Source: an uncultured Muribaculum sp. (GTDB taxonomy: Bacteria > Bacteroidota > Bacteroidia > Bacteroidales > Muribaculaceae). Taken from it: 28,328 bases of DNA. Position numbers and translations under genes: made by a program. Location of the stretch: contig NZ_CAJTYX010000037.1 of NCBI RefSeq assembly GCF_910583865.1, positions 1 to 28,328 of the forward strand, given 5' to 3'. Each line of letters begins with the position of its first letter. The first letter of the stretch is position 1. The notes beneath the pieces are model-generated. The model saw only the letters and a program-made list of their open reading frames with translations. It was not told the origin of the DNA and made no database searches. Positions 17,537-24,612 of this stretch are shown piece by piece.

Positions 17537-19191
17537 TTCGATGTGTTGTTATGGTTGTTTAAGATTTCGTCCAAGTCAATTCTTATGAACACGAGGTCGG
17601 CGAGGCCGCTCTCGTAGAGGATGCCCACGGCGTCCTCCCCTACCGACGTGATACTGGAGTAGCCCATGCCGCGCGTCTCGTCGAACAGTATGTGGTGCTC
17701 CTCGGGCCATGTAAGCCCGTCGTCGAGGCTGGCCTTCAGGGTCAGGTTCTTGCGCACCTTGTGGTGGGCGGGGTTGGCGAAGAGGAGGATGGAGGCGTCG
17801 CGTCCGTCGGCGCCGGTATAACGGTGGCGGTAGAGCGAGGCCATGCATGTAGGCTCGGTGAGGTCGCGCCGCGAGCCGGGATGCTCGCGCCATGTCGCGC
17901 CGAGGTCGGAGGTGACGCATACGCGACGGCCGTTCGGCTCGCGGTGTCCACGGTTGCGGTTGTCGCGCATGTTGAGCATCACACTCCCGTCGGAGAGCTG
18001 CACGGCGTTGCATTCGGTCACGTCGTCGTAGGCCGGATTACTCGCCGTCCATGTGCGGCCATGGTCGGTGCTCCACGTGATGTTGGAGAACGGGAGGCCG
18101 TTGCTGTCGCGCCCCTGGGTGGGGAGCACGAGTGTACCGTCGGAGAGCGCCGTCCCCTGTCCGGGAGCGGGGGCATATAGCCACCATTCTGGGCGCTTGG
18201 TGTGGGAGGTGATGTTGTCGGGGAAGCTCCATGTCAGACCGTTGTCGTCGCTGTGGGAGATAAGGAACTGGCAGGTCTGCCTTATGCCGGTGCCGGGTTG
18301 CGAGCCACGGGCCTTCCACTGGTGAATCCAATAGGTGCTCTTGTCATCGATCCCTTCGATCCAGCGGCCGTTCTCGTCGAGCACGCCGTGCATCCAGAGT
18401 CCCGCCACGAAGATGCGTCCCGTGGCCGGATCGACGAGGATGCACGCATCACTCACGCCGTTGTAGCGCTCGGGGAGACCGCCCCACGTGCCCATGTCGA
18501 GCACGGTCTGCATCGGCAACCATGTGGCGCCGCCGTCGGTGCTGCGGCGCAGTGCGATGTCGATGTCGCCCTGGAGGTCGCGCTTGGAATCATAACGTGC
18601 GTCATAGATGGCCAGCAGGGTGCCGTCGGGAGCGGTGGCGATGCCGGGGATGCGGCAGGAAGCGATGCCATCCTGTCCGGGGGAATGGAGGGCGACACCT
18701 GTGCGATGCGTGGCCGGGGCATAGGCGGAGATGCGCGCGTGTCCCTTGTCAGTGGTGACGCCGGTCACCTTGGCCACTATCCTGTGCGACAGGTCGATCG
18801 AATCGCGCAGGGTGATGCCGAGCCACATGTGAGAGATGTCAGCGGCAAGCTTCGTGTCGAGGGGGAGCGTCACCTTGGAGCGCCCATTCGTGTCGATGCT
18901 GCCGATACAGCTGTCGCGGCTAAACGAAGCTGCATCGTCCACGCCGTAAAGCCCGACCGACAGGATATCGGCGATGTCCGTGCTCCCGCCGAAGTCGATG
19001 GTCAGCCCGTCGAGAGTAACCGGCGTATCGGAGACTATTACGGTAATGCGCTCGGCGGGAGAATGGTCCAGCCCCGAAAGCACCGGGGCGACCAGCGGGG
19101 CTACGGTGACTTTAGGACGCGCAGCACCGGAGGTGATGCCCGTCAGTAGAGCGCACAGCGCCACGGAAACTATTTTCTGGCATGCATTCAT
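17533..19191 (-). CDS. nanH: Secreted sialidase (GH33) with N-terminal accessory domain
   Basis: A 552-aa exo-sialidase. A cleavable signal peptide (ALLTGITSGAA) precedes an N-terminal beta-sandwich of about 150 residues of the type that comes before the catalytic domain in Bacteroides NanH. The propeller begins with the R-I-P motif (CRIPGI), with the likely catalytic Asp in YDSKRDLQGDIDIALRRS. Asp boxes are STDGGATW, SDDNGLTW, STDHGRTW, TSDLGATW and SLDDGLTW. Other catalytic-site regions are VTECNAVQLSDGSVMLNMR (Glu) and GYSSITSVGEDAVGILYE (Tyr/Glu). It follows nanA after a 218-bp gap and overlaps the transporter start by 4 bp. Confidence 0.92.
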   Translation of the reverse strand: MNACQKIVSVALCALLTGITSGAARPKVTVAPLVAPVLSGLDHSPAERITVIVSDTPVTLDGLTIDFGGSTDIADILSVGLYGVDDAASFSRDSCIGSIDTNGRSKVTLPLDTKLAADISHMWLGITLRDSIDLSHRIVAKVTGVTTDKGHARISAYAPATHRTGVALHSPGQDGIASCRIPGIATAPDGTLLAIYDARYDSKRDLQGDIDIALRRSTDGGATWLPMQTVLDMGTWGGLPERYNGVSDACILVDPATGRIFVAGLWMHGVLDENGRWIEGIDDKSTYWIHQWKARGSQPGTGIRQTCQFLISHSDDNGLTWSFPDNITSHTKRPEWWLYAPAPGQGTALSDGTLVLPTQGRDSNGLPFSNITWSTDHGRTWTASNPAYDDVTECNAVQLSDGSVMLNMRDNRNRGHREPNGRRVCVTSDLGATWREHPGSRRDLTEPTCMASLYRHRYTGADGRDASILLFANPAHHKVRKNLTLKASLDDGLTWPEEHHILFDETRGMGYSSITSVGEDAVGILYESGLADLVFIRIDLDEILNNHNNTSK

Positions 19192-19282
19192 GGTGGTGGA
19201 TAGATTGTGTGACGGAAGCCCGGCAACAGGAATCCTTTTGTGGTTTTATGTTAAAAATCCAAAAGCGCGAGGAGGCTCTATC

Positions 19283-19313
19283 GATTTGTCGTACCTTTGC
19301 TAAAGATTTGTCG
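19283..19313. promoter_or_regulatory. Direct repeat GATTTGTCG x2, possible regulator half-sites ahead of nanH
   Basis: GATTTGTCG occurs at 19283-19291 and again at 19305-19313, 22 bp apart, about two helical turns. Each copy includes ATTTGTC, the left half of the perfect palindrome found at the regulator promoter (21368-21382). This makes them candidate binding sites for the same FadR-type regulator upstream of the nanH-susCD part of the locus. I see no convincing minus-strand -7 element here. Confidence 0.4.
19292..19299 (+). promoter_or_regulatory. Candidate plus-strand -7 element in the nanA-nanH gap
   Basis: TACCTTTG on the plus strand fits TAnnTTTG. No TTTG lies at the expected -33 distance. 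It sits between the two direct-repeat copies and would start a transcript near 19305 that runs into the terminator-like hairpin at 19347-19408. Confidence 0.3.
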
Positions 19314-19346
19314 GCATTTACCGTCAAATTCTTAACATAGATTGGA

Positions 19347-19408
19347 AGAGGTTGCCGGTAGCTTTTCGCGTGTTCCCTGACGTTGAAGCTGCGGCGACCT
19401 CTCTTTTT
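19347..19408 (+). terminator. Terminator-like hairpin, plus-strand orientation, at the nanA 3' end
   Basis: Arms 19347-19362 and 19388-19402 pair along about 15 bp with one mismatch and a small bulge (outer AGAGGT/ACCTCT). A T5 run follows at 19404-19408 on the plus strand. On the minus strand the hairpin lies just after the nanA stop codon (19412-19410) but has no T-tract behind it, so for nanA it would act as a 3' hairpin or attenuator rather than a full terminator. Confidence 0.5.
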
Positions 19409-19409
19409 A

Positions 19410-20318
19410 TCATTTCACGAAACCGAGTGCATCAAGATCGGCCTCAAGGGCGGCATATTCCTCCTTGGTCAGCGGCAGGAATGGCGGACGGCATTCGCCG
19501 CAATTTATGCCTATGAGGTTCATGATGGCCTTGCCGCCGCGCACTCCTCCGCCATATTTTATGATCACCTCTACGGTCTTGATCGACTTAAGCTGAAGCT
19601 CACGGGCCTTTTCGAGGTCGGATGCGGCCATTGCCTTGAAGATGCCGTCGTAGATGGAGGGTATGTAATTGTAGGTACTCCCGACGCCGGCTTTAGCGCC
19701 CATGGCGAGACCGGAGACGAGTATCTCGTCGTAGCCGTGGAGCACCTCGAACTCTCCATCCTGAAGGTTGATGCACACGCCCATCTCCATGAGGTTGTTG
19801 TGGGTGAACTTCGTGCCCGCGAGGTTGGGCATCACCTTGCGCCCTTCGGCGAGAATCTTGTCGACGGGGAGGTTGACGCCTGTCATCGACGGCATGTTGT
19901 AGTAATAGAACGGAAACTCAGGGGCCGACGCGGCTATGGGGGCGAAGAAGTCGACGATAGCCTTCACTGTGGCCGGCTTGAAGAACGACGGAGCGATGCA
20001 CCCTATGCCGTAGGCTCCCGAGGCGGCGGCATGGGCGGCAAGCTCCATGGAGTCACGCTGACAGTTGCTCCCCACATGGCAGATGACCTTGAAACGGCCT
20101 TCGGCGGCATCGACCCAGAATTTTAGTATGCGTCGGCGCTCGTCGATGGTCAGCGACGAGAACTCACCTGTTGTCCCGTTGACAAATACACCTTCGACCG
20201 GCGTCGAGGCTATATAGTCGGCATAGCGCTTTATTTCATCGTAGTTGATGTCCCCGTTCTCTTTCATCGGGGTGAACGTCGCGGCTATCATGCCGCTGAG
20301 GCGTGGAAATTTTGCCAT
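19410..20318 (-). CDS. nanA: N-acetylneuraminate lyase
   Basis: A 302-aa cytosolic class I aldolase that splits N-acetylneuraminate into N-acetylmannosamine and pyruvate. Family hallmarks of the DapA/NanA TIM barrel are present: the GTTGE carboxylate-binding motif (VNGTTGEFSSL), the YYNMPS tyrosine region and the Schiff-base lysine in LAGTKFT. The GTKFT context and the neighbouring genes favour NanA over dihydrodipicolinate synthase. I chose ATG 20318 (MAKFPRLSG); the 35 extra upstream codons would overlap the promoter region at 20421-20450 and lack family similarity. It lies between the regulator and nanH. Confidence 0.9.
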   Translation of the reverse strand: MAKFPRLSGMIAATFTPMKENGDINYDEIKRYADYIASTPVEGVFVNGTTGEFSSLTIDERRRILKFWVDAAEGRFKVICHVGSNCQRDSMELAAHAAASGAYGIGCIAPSFFKPATVKAIVDFFAPIAASAPEFPFYYYNMPSMTGVNLPVDKILAEGRKVMPNLAGTKFTHNNLMEMGVCINLQDGEFEVLHGYDEILVSGLAMGAKAGVGSTYNYIPSIYDGIFKAMAASDLEKARELQLKSIKTVEVIIKYGGGVRGGKAIMNLIGINCGECRPPFLPLTKEEYAALEADLDALGFVK

Positions 20319-20410
20319 GATTATAATGATTTGGTTTGATTGGTCGGTAGACTTGGAATATATTTTCGGCATACAGCACCCCCTCTCCGCCATTCTCAAT
20401 AAATCGTACC

Positions 20411-20450
20411 TGTCTGATTTCAAATGGATTGCAATCTACATTCCTTCAAA
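20411..20450 (-). promoter_or_regulatory. Putative nanA promoter with an overlapping operator half-site
   Basis: On the minus strand TTTG (20450-20447), an 18-nt spacer and TCCATTTG (20428-20421) resemble the Bacteroidetes promoter, with one deviation from TAnnTTTG. Directly downstream, at the expected start site, TGTCTGA (20411-20417, plus strand) copies seven bases of the palindrome at 21368-21382. The other half of the site is not conserved, so binding may be weak. Confidence 0.4.
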
Positions 20451-20476
20451 CAGGCACAGATTGAGAACAGCGTCGT

Positions 20477-20498
20477 AAAAGCCGGGGCGCAGCGCCCT
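20477..20498 (-). terminator. Weak terminator-like hairpin after the regulator gene
   Basis: A 5-bp GC stem with a triloop (GGGCG/CGCCC, 20485-20497) lies 8 bp after the regulator stop. On the minus strand it is followed, after four bases, by TTTT (20480-20477). The stem is short and the T-run modest, so termination would be partial. Together with the promoter at 20421-20450 it suggests that the regulator and nanA may be separate transcripts. Confidence 0.35.
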
Positions 20499-20504
20499 CA
20501 CATG

Positions 20505-21230
20505 TCAGTCACGGGATTTCAGCGAGTGCTCGCGCATGAATATGCGGTAAAGCTCGAAGTGGCGCTCGATTGCGTTGCGATACCCCTCCTTGTCGCCCGA
20601 CTTGAGGCAGGCGAGCAGATCGGCGTGCGACGCGGTGGCACCCTCGGCCTGAAGGCGCACGTTGATCTGCGACAACTCGTTGCGGAACTGTTTTTTTATG
20701 TAGGTAAGTACAGGGTGGATAATGTCCTGGAATTCGGCGATGGTCTTGTTGCCGGTGATTTCGTAGAGCTTGGTGTGGAACGACGTCTCGCTCGACACCG
20801 CATACTCGTTGTTTTCGATCACCTTGCCTATGCGCACTATCTCTTCAAGCTCCTTGATGTCCTCGGGCTTGATTTTTTCGAATATGTCCGCCGAAATGCC
20901 GATTTCCAGGGCGATACGGAACTCCAGGAGGTCGAGTACGGTGTCCTCGCTGAGGAAACGGGGGTCGATCACCCTCTTCATGCCGCCGAGTATGGTAGGC
21001 TCGGCAAGTATCATCCCCTTGCGCGGACGGGAATGTATCATGCCGAACATCTTCAGGCGGCTGAGGCACTCGCGGAGCACGCTTCTCGCCACCCCAAGCT
21101 CCTCGGCAAGGGTATTCTCGTTTGGAATGGGATCGCCGATGCTCAGATTGCTGCACTTGAAGTGCGACAACAGGCACTCCTCGACCTGGTCCACGAGCGA
21201 TGCATTTGTTGGCTGAAGTGATAATGCCAT
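20505..21230 (-). CDS. FadR-subfamily GntR transcriptional regulator (NanR-like)
   Basis: A 241-aa regulator. The N-terminal winged helix-turn-helix (about 10-75) shows the GntR pattern NENTLAEELGVARSVLRECLSRLKMFGMI. The C-terminal helical FCD domain (about 95-230) has RIALEIG and the metal-site histidine regions SFHTKLYEITGN, ASHADLL and ERHFELYR. E. coli NanR belongs to the same FadR/FCD class, so control of the nan locus by sialic acid is a reasonable inference. A perfect palindrome of the GT-N3-AC type lies just downstream of its promoter, which points to autoregulation. The leader mRNA of about 155 nt is long. Confidence 0.88.
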   Translation of the reverse strand: MALSLQPTNASLVDQVEECLLSHFKCSNLSIGDPIPNENTLAEELGVARSVLRECLSRLKMFGMIHSRPRKGMILAEPTILGGMKRVIDPRFLSEDTVLDLLEFRIALEIGISADIFEKIKPEDIKELEEIVRIGKVIENNEYAVSSETSFHTKLYEITGNKTIAEFQDIIHPVLTYIKKQFRNELSQINVRLQAEGATASHADLLACLKSGDKEGYRNAIERHFELYRIFMREHSLKSRD

Positions 21231-21294
21231 ATCAACAATTATTTTAAGGTTTCTCCCCTCTCGCGGACCGTCAACGCTCCATATGACATATAAG

Positions 21295-21314
21295 GCTCTT
21301 AATAGCTCTTAATA
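21295..21314. repeat. Tandem 10-bp duplication in the regulator leader
   Basis: GCTCTTAATA occurs twice back to back (21295-21304 and 21305-21314) within the 5' leader between promoter and start codon. A small hairpin (ACCCT-GAA-AGGGT, 21338-21350) lies nearby. No function is evident. Confidence 0.6.
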
Positions 21315-21367
21315 ATGCATTGAGGCTTTTTCCATCGACCCTGAAAGGGTATTATATGATTCATCTG

Positions 21368-21382
21368 ATTTGTCTGACAAAT
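21368..21382. promoter_or_regulatory. Perfect 15-bp palindrome, predicted operator of the FadR-type regulator
   Basis: ATTTGT-CTG-ACAAAT is a perfect inverted repeat with a 3-bp centre. It contains T-x-GT-N3-AC-x-A, the operator pattern known for FadR/FCD regulators. It lies a few bases downstream of the predicted start site (about 21386), an ideal place for a repressor to block transcription of its own gene. Confidence 0.7.
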
Positions 21383-21392
21383 TAGTATGCCG

Positions 21393-21423
21393 CAAAGTTA
21401 CTCCTTTATTTCATTCTCACAAA
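21393..21423 (-). promoter_or_regulatory. Promoter of the regulator gene (head of the nan locus)
   Basis: On the minus strand TTTG (21423-21420), a 19-nt spacer and TAACTTTG (21400-21393) match the Bacteroidetes -33/-7 consensus. The start site is predicted near 21386, about 155 nt before the ATG at 21230, with the palindrome at 21368-21382 immediately downstream. Confidence 0.75.
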
Positions 21424-21593
21424 TTATTTAACCAAAAATTTCCTCACCCTCCCCGATTTTAACACTCTCCATTCATCCGGCAAGCACAGGAATGGCGGTT
21501 TTAACATTTTAAGCCATCAACACTTCTCACTCGTGCTTTTACCGCCACGACATAATGCCTTAATCAGACACCCGTCCGACATACATCACTATT
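21424..21593. other. AT-rich spacer between the nan locus and the toxin array
   Basis: No coding frame or clear terminator was seen. A distant inverted pair (TGGCGGT near 21492 and ACCGCCA near 21540) encloses a loop of about 40 nt and has no adjoining T-tract. This spacer separates the 3' end of the immunity gene at 21594 from the regulator promoter. Confidence 0.5.
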
Positions 21594-22076
21594 CTAAAAG
21601 CGCAGGGCGATGGAATCCCTTTCGCAGCGGGCAATGAACTCGGCGCTGTCAGTGAATTCCCACAAATAACGCGCCCGGATCACGACATCATTGGTATATT
21701 CCGGATCGAATGCCTTGGAGATTATGTAATACTTATGCTCTCCCGTCTGCTTGTTATCGGTCAGTACTATGATGCTCGACTTATCGAATTTGTATTCCTT
21801 GACATATTCAGAATTTTGACAGTCTGCACTTGATGGGACAATCTCATCACCCATCGTACATGACCTTCCGTCAAATAGCGTTCCATAAACGATACTATTG
21901 TCTCCATCCAATTTATAAAGATTGCAACCCAAATTATGGGAACCCCACAATTCGGGAAATACCCAATCGAAAAGCCACATTGAACCTAATAGTAATATCG
22001 CCAGGTTCAATACCGTCCCGACTATCATCAGCTCAGCAATCAATATCCTTTTTAATATCCGTTGCTTTGGTTTCAT
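21594..22076 (-). CDS. Putative immunity protein to the upstream RHS toxin (one transmembrane segment)
   Basis: A 160-aa protein I do not recognise. It has a basic N-terminus (MKPKQRILKR), one hydrophobic segment of about 20 residues (MIVGTVLNLAILLLGSMWLF) and then a polar domain of about 110 residues that would face the periplasm if the N-in rule holds. The ATG at 22076 overlaps the stop of the RHS gene by four bases (ATGA). That overlap, together with the position directly after a variable RHS C-terminus, is the basis for calling it immunity. It does not resemble the two lipoproteins that follow the lipase-type toxins in this array, consistent with a different toxin target. Confidence 0.6.
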   Translation of the reverse strand: MKPKQRILKRILIAELMIVGTVLNLAILLLGSMWLFDWVFPELWGSHNLGCNLYKLDGDNSIVYGTLFDGRSCTMGDEIVPSSADCQNSEYVKEYKFDKSSIIVLTDNKQTGEHKYYIISKAFDPEYTNDVVIRARYLWEFTDSAEFIARCERDSIALRF

Positions 22077-24025
22077 TGATTCAATCTTCCTATTCCGTGA
22101 TAATATACTTTGAAGCCATCTGATTGAGCATCCAAATCGAACAACCAATTGTTAATTTTAATAGCAGTATTCCTTTTAAACGACCCACCCTCATTCCAGT
22201 CATAATCAGTAGCATTATCATTCACGATTCTAACACTTCGAGTTGCTTTATCTAATAAAATAACACTACCATTTCCAAGCGCATATACCGAAGCCCGCAA
22301 TCTAGCATTCATTATTGATGCCCATGCATTATTTATACTGAACAAATCAATCGATTCTTTTTTTCCAAGCCTCAATTCCGAAGATGAAACATCCCCGAAA
22401 TCCAATTCCGAAGCCTTGATGTAGAGAGAATTGTCTGGAGTAGGATGTAAGAGTGCATCCGGATTTGCTTTTGCCCATGCTATTCCTTCTGTTATTGTAA
22501 CAAAACCGTCGTAATCAGGCCTTTGAGGCAACAGTGAATAATGGGCGGTCACTTTACCGAATATATCATCCGGTATTCCGTCAGAGACGCTATATTTCAT
22601 AACATCCCTGAAAGACATTCCTTGTTCGAAATTTTCCCGATCCATTATATATGGAATTCCCTGCAAACCATAATCATCCGTACCAAGAAAGTCCCCGTCC
22701 AAAGAATAGATTGGATTCAAGCCGTTTGAATCCCGGTATTTTACGGGATTACCGAGGCAGTAGATGTAGCCGGAGACACCACGGGCATTCTCCGAAAGGG
22801 CGTCGATGGATGTGAAGCGGCAGAGGACGGGGTCGTAGTGGCGGTTGAGCAGGTCGTAGAATGCATGGCCGTAGCTCTTCTCAAGCTGCGCCCCCTGAAA
22901 CAGGCGCCCATCCTGCCAGTAGCCGTGGCTCTCGCCGAACAGCGAGCCGCCGGGGTAGTAGTGCACGGCACTGACAAGCCGCAGTGTGTCGGAGACCACG
23001 CAGCGCACGTTCCCCTGGTAGTCGTTGAGCTGGTAGTGGTGGCGGCCGCCCTCGTAGTAGCCCACAGGGGTGACGATACGCGACAGGCTGCCGTTGCGGT
23101 ACTCGTAGTTGCCGCAGTAGGCATAGTCCATATGCGGGGTCCGTGCAAGAATGTCATCGACTCTACCAAGGCTGTCGCGACGATTGCCCGGAGGCCAAAG
23201 TACGCTTATCGCTTGGGGCGAGGAACTGCCCGAAAGAGCCGGCTGCGCTCCGACCGGCGACGGAAAGACAGGGCGAGGGGTTATGATTGAGTCGAGACGA
23301 GGAGGGAGACTGTCCCATGGATAATGATACCCCGGTCGTAAGGAGTCGGGATAAATCGGCACGAGCGGCTCATCACGTTTATAGATTAATTCGTAGTTGT
23401 AGGCCATCGAGCGCTTGTGCAGCACACCTGTGGCATCATAAGCGTATTTCGCCAGATAGTCGTCATCGTCCCCGGTGGAGTATCGTGCAACAGAGGGATT
23501 CCCGAAGCGGTCGTAGGTGAAGCTCTCGCCGCGCAGGCCGTCCTCGACGAGGCGTCCGGCGGCATCGTAGTTGAAGCCCACGGTCTTGCCCTCCTTCAGG
23601 GCACCGATGACGGAGTTGTCCATCGTAGACACCGTGGCCGAGTTAGGCGCTACAGTGGCCGACAGCATCTGCGCCCCACGGTTCTCGAAAACGATGTCCT
23701 TCACCGGCCCGAACGACAGCTTCGTTTCCAGATTCGAAACCCTCTGACGGTCGATGAGGCCGCAGGCCTTGAGCGCGGCGAGGTTGCTCCCCGCATCGTA
23801 GCTGCGGTACTCCGAATAGTCCGGCGACTCGGCGATGAGCGTCGCCGGGCGGCTTCCCGTCTCGCCGTACACAGCCGACACCAACCGGTCAGCTCCGTCG
23901 TAAGTGTAAGTGTAGCCGCGCCACAGCCCGTCATCATACACGTCACGATGCCGTTCCTTGGGCGTTGAGTAGGTATCAATCCACATCAATCCGGACGTTC
24001 CAAACCGCAAGTCATTCATACTCAT
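22073..24025 (-). CDS. RHS-core tip protein with unrecognised C-terminal toxin domain
   Basis: A 650-aa protein. Residues 1 to about 428 are RHS/YD-repeat core (YTYTYDGADRLVSAVYG, FNYDAAGRLVEDG, LLNRHYDPVLCRFTSID, YIYCLGNPV). It starts in the middle of what is a longer core in full RHS proteins and has no signal peptide or other export domain. The core ends at GNPVKYRDSNG, where the usual DPxG is DSNG. The last 220 residues are unrelated to the lipase tips and contain MDRENFEQGMSFRDVM, DYDGFVTITEGIAWAKANPD and a final VYYHGIGRLNQ; I cannot assign an activity. ATG 24025 follows the stop of the preceding lipoprotein gene after a single base. The C-terminal coding part is much more AT-rich than the core. 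Confidence 0.8.
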   Translation of the reverse strand: MSMNDLRFGTSGLMWIDTYSTPKERHRDVYDDGLWRGYTYTYDGADRLVSAVYGETGSRPATLIAESPDYSEYRSYDAGSNLAALKACGLIDRQRVSNLETKLSFGPVKDIVFENRGAQMLSATVAPNSATVSTMDNSVIGALKEGKTVGFNYDAAGRLVEDGLRGESFTYDRFGNPSVARYSTGDDDDYLAKYAYDATGVLHKRSMAYNYELIYKRDEPLVPIYPDSLRPGYHYPWDSLPPRLDSIITPRPVFPSPVGAQPALSGSSSPQAISVLWPPGNRRDSLGRVDDILARTPHMDYAYCGNYEYRNGSLSRIVTPVGYYEGGRHHYQLNDYQGNVRCVVSDTLRLVSAVHYYPGGSLFGESHGYWQDGRLFQGAQLEKSYGHAFYDLLNRHYDPVLCRFTSIDALSENARGVSGYIYCLGNPVKYRDSNGLNPIYSLDGDFLGTDDYGLQGIPYIMDRENFEQGMSFRDVMKYSVSDGIPDDIFGKVTAHYSLLPQRPDYDGFVTITEGIAWAKANPDALLHPTPDNSLYIKASELDFGDVSSSELRLGKKESIDLFSINNAWASIMNARLRASVYALGNGSVILLDKATRSVRIVNDNATDYDWNEGGSFKRNTAIKINNWLFDLDAQSDGFKVYYHGIGRLNQ

Positions 24026-24128
24026 CCTATGGTCGGTTTTTCATCTGAATGGAGTCGGGCAGCAAGTCCTGCCTGAAGAATTCCTCCCCATCCTCGAACC
24101 TATAGTAAATCAATCCGTACTCCTTGCT
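22742..24128. repeat. Duplicated RHS-core block, copy 1 (other copy at 25318-26704)
   Basis: This stretch matches 25318-26704 at a constant offset of 2576 bp. By eye 22742-23428 is identical to its partner (687 bp), and the rest is similar but with scattered differences. The left boundary is abrupt at the codon after YIYCLGNPV, and the right boundary lies within the last 30 codons of the neighbouring immunity lipoprotein gene. It is the conserved backbone between exchangeable toxin/immunity modules. Confidence 0.9.
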
Positions 24129-24608
24129 CCATACGCCCTCTTTTACCTTATTCGGAATGTCATATCCATATTCAGAATAAGCTATATTTGTAGAATCCAT
24201 GACTAAGATTTCTTTATCACATGTATTCATTGGATATTTTAGAGATGATTTTCCCAAAGTCAATCTGAAATACAATGAATCATCCAATTCTTTCTCGAAA
24301 AATGCAAGCCCCTGAAACTTTTCCATATTATGGTTAAGGATAAACCGATATCCGCCATTGGCTCTATACATAGACCCTCCTGCTTCACTAAAATAAAACG
24401 GATTTCTACTGTTAAATAACATTACCTCTTTAATGGACAATGTGTCAGTATTACCAACATTAGAGACAAATAATACGTATTCTCCGTTGTCATATACATT
24501 TATCCACTCTATTTCCTCATCCGAAAGGTGAGTCATCTGAGTATAGATACATCCATTAAGGCATACACATACTATTATTGAAATTACATAATAACGCAGT
24601 CTATTCAT
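24027..24608 (-). CDS. Putative immunity lipoprotein for the lipase-type RHS toxin (24613-26601)
   Basis: A 193-aa lipoprotein: a hydrophobic N-terminus ends with the lipobox LNGC, followed by IYTQMTHLSDEEIEWINVY. It is paralogous to the lipoprotein at 26603-27238: they share the MTHLSDE(E/D)(I/L)EW start, VMDSTN/VIDSTN-AYS and a nearly identical C-terminal tail (EEFFRQDLLPDSIQMKN). Each of the two follows an RHS gene with a lipase C-terminus, so I infer a periplasm-facing inhibitor of that lipase. It begins 4 bp after the toxin stop and ends 1 bp before the next RHS start, in line with one polycistronic unit. No known domain is recognised. Confidence 0.65.
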   Translation of the reverse strand: MNRLRYYVISIIVCVCLNGCIYTQMTHLSDEEIEWINVYDNGEYVLFVSNVGNTDTLSIKEVMLFNSRNPFYFSEAGGSMYRANGGYRFILNHNMEKFQGLAFFEKELDDSLYFRLTLGKSSLKYPMNTCDKEILVMDSTNIAYSEYGYDIPNKVKEGVWSKEYGLIYYRFEDGEEFFRQDLLPDSIQMKNRP

Positions 24609-24612
24609 TATT

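Noticed and set aside
19383..20126. A 247-codon plus-strand frame opposite nanA
   Set aside because: It shows no recognisable domain or start context, and the minus-strand lyase has all family motifs.
19410..20318. Dihydrodipicolinate synthase (DapA) instead of NanA
   Set aside because: The fold is shared, but the position between a FadR-type regulator and a sialidase, and the GTKFT context, favour the sialic-acid lyase.
21295..21314. Tandem repeats as the start of a CRISPR array
   Set aside because: There are only two 10-bp units with no spacers, and no cas genes in the window.
21490..21550. TGGCGGT/ACCGCCA pair after the toxin array as terminator
   Set aside because: The loop is about 40 nt and there is no T-run beside either arm.
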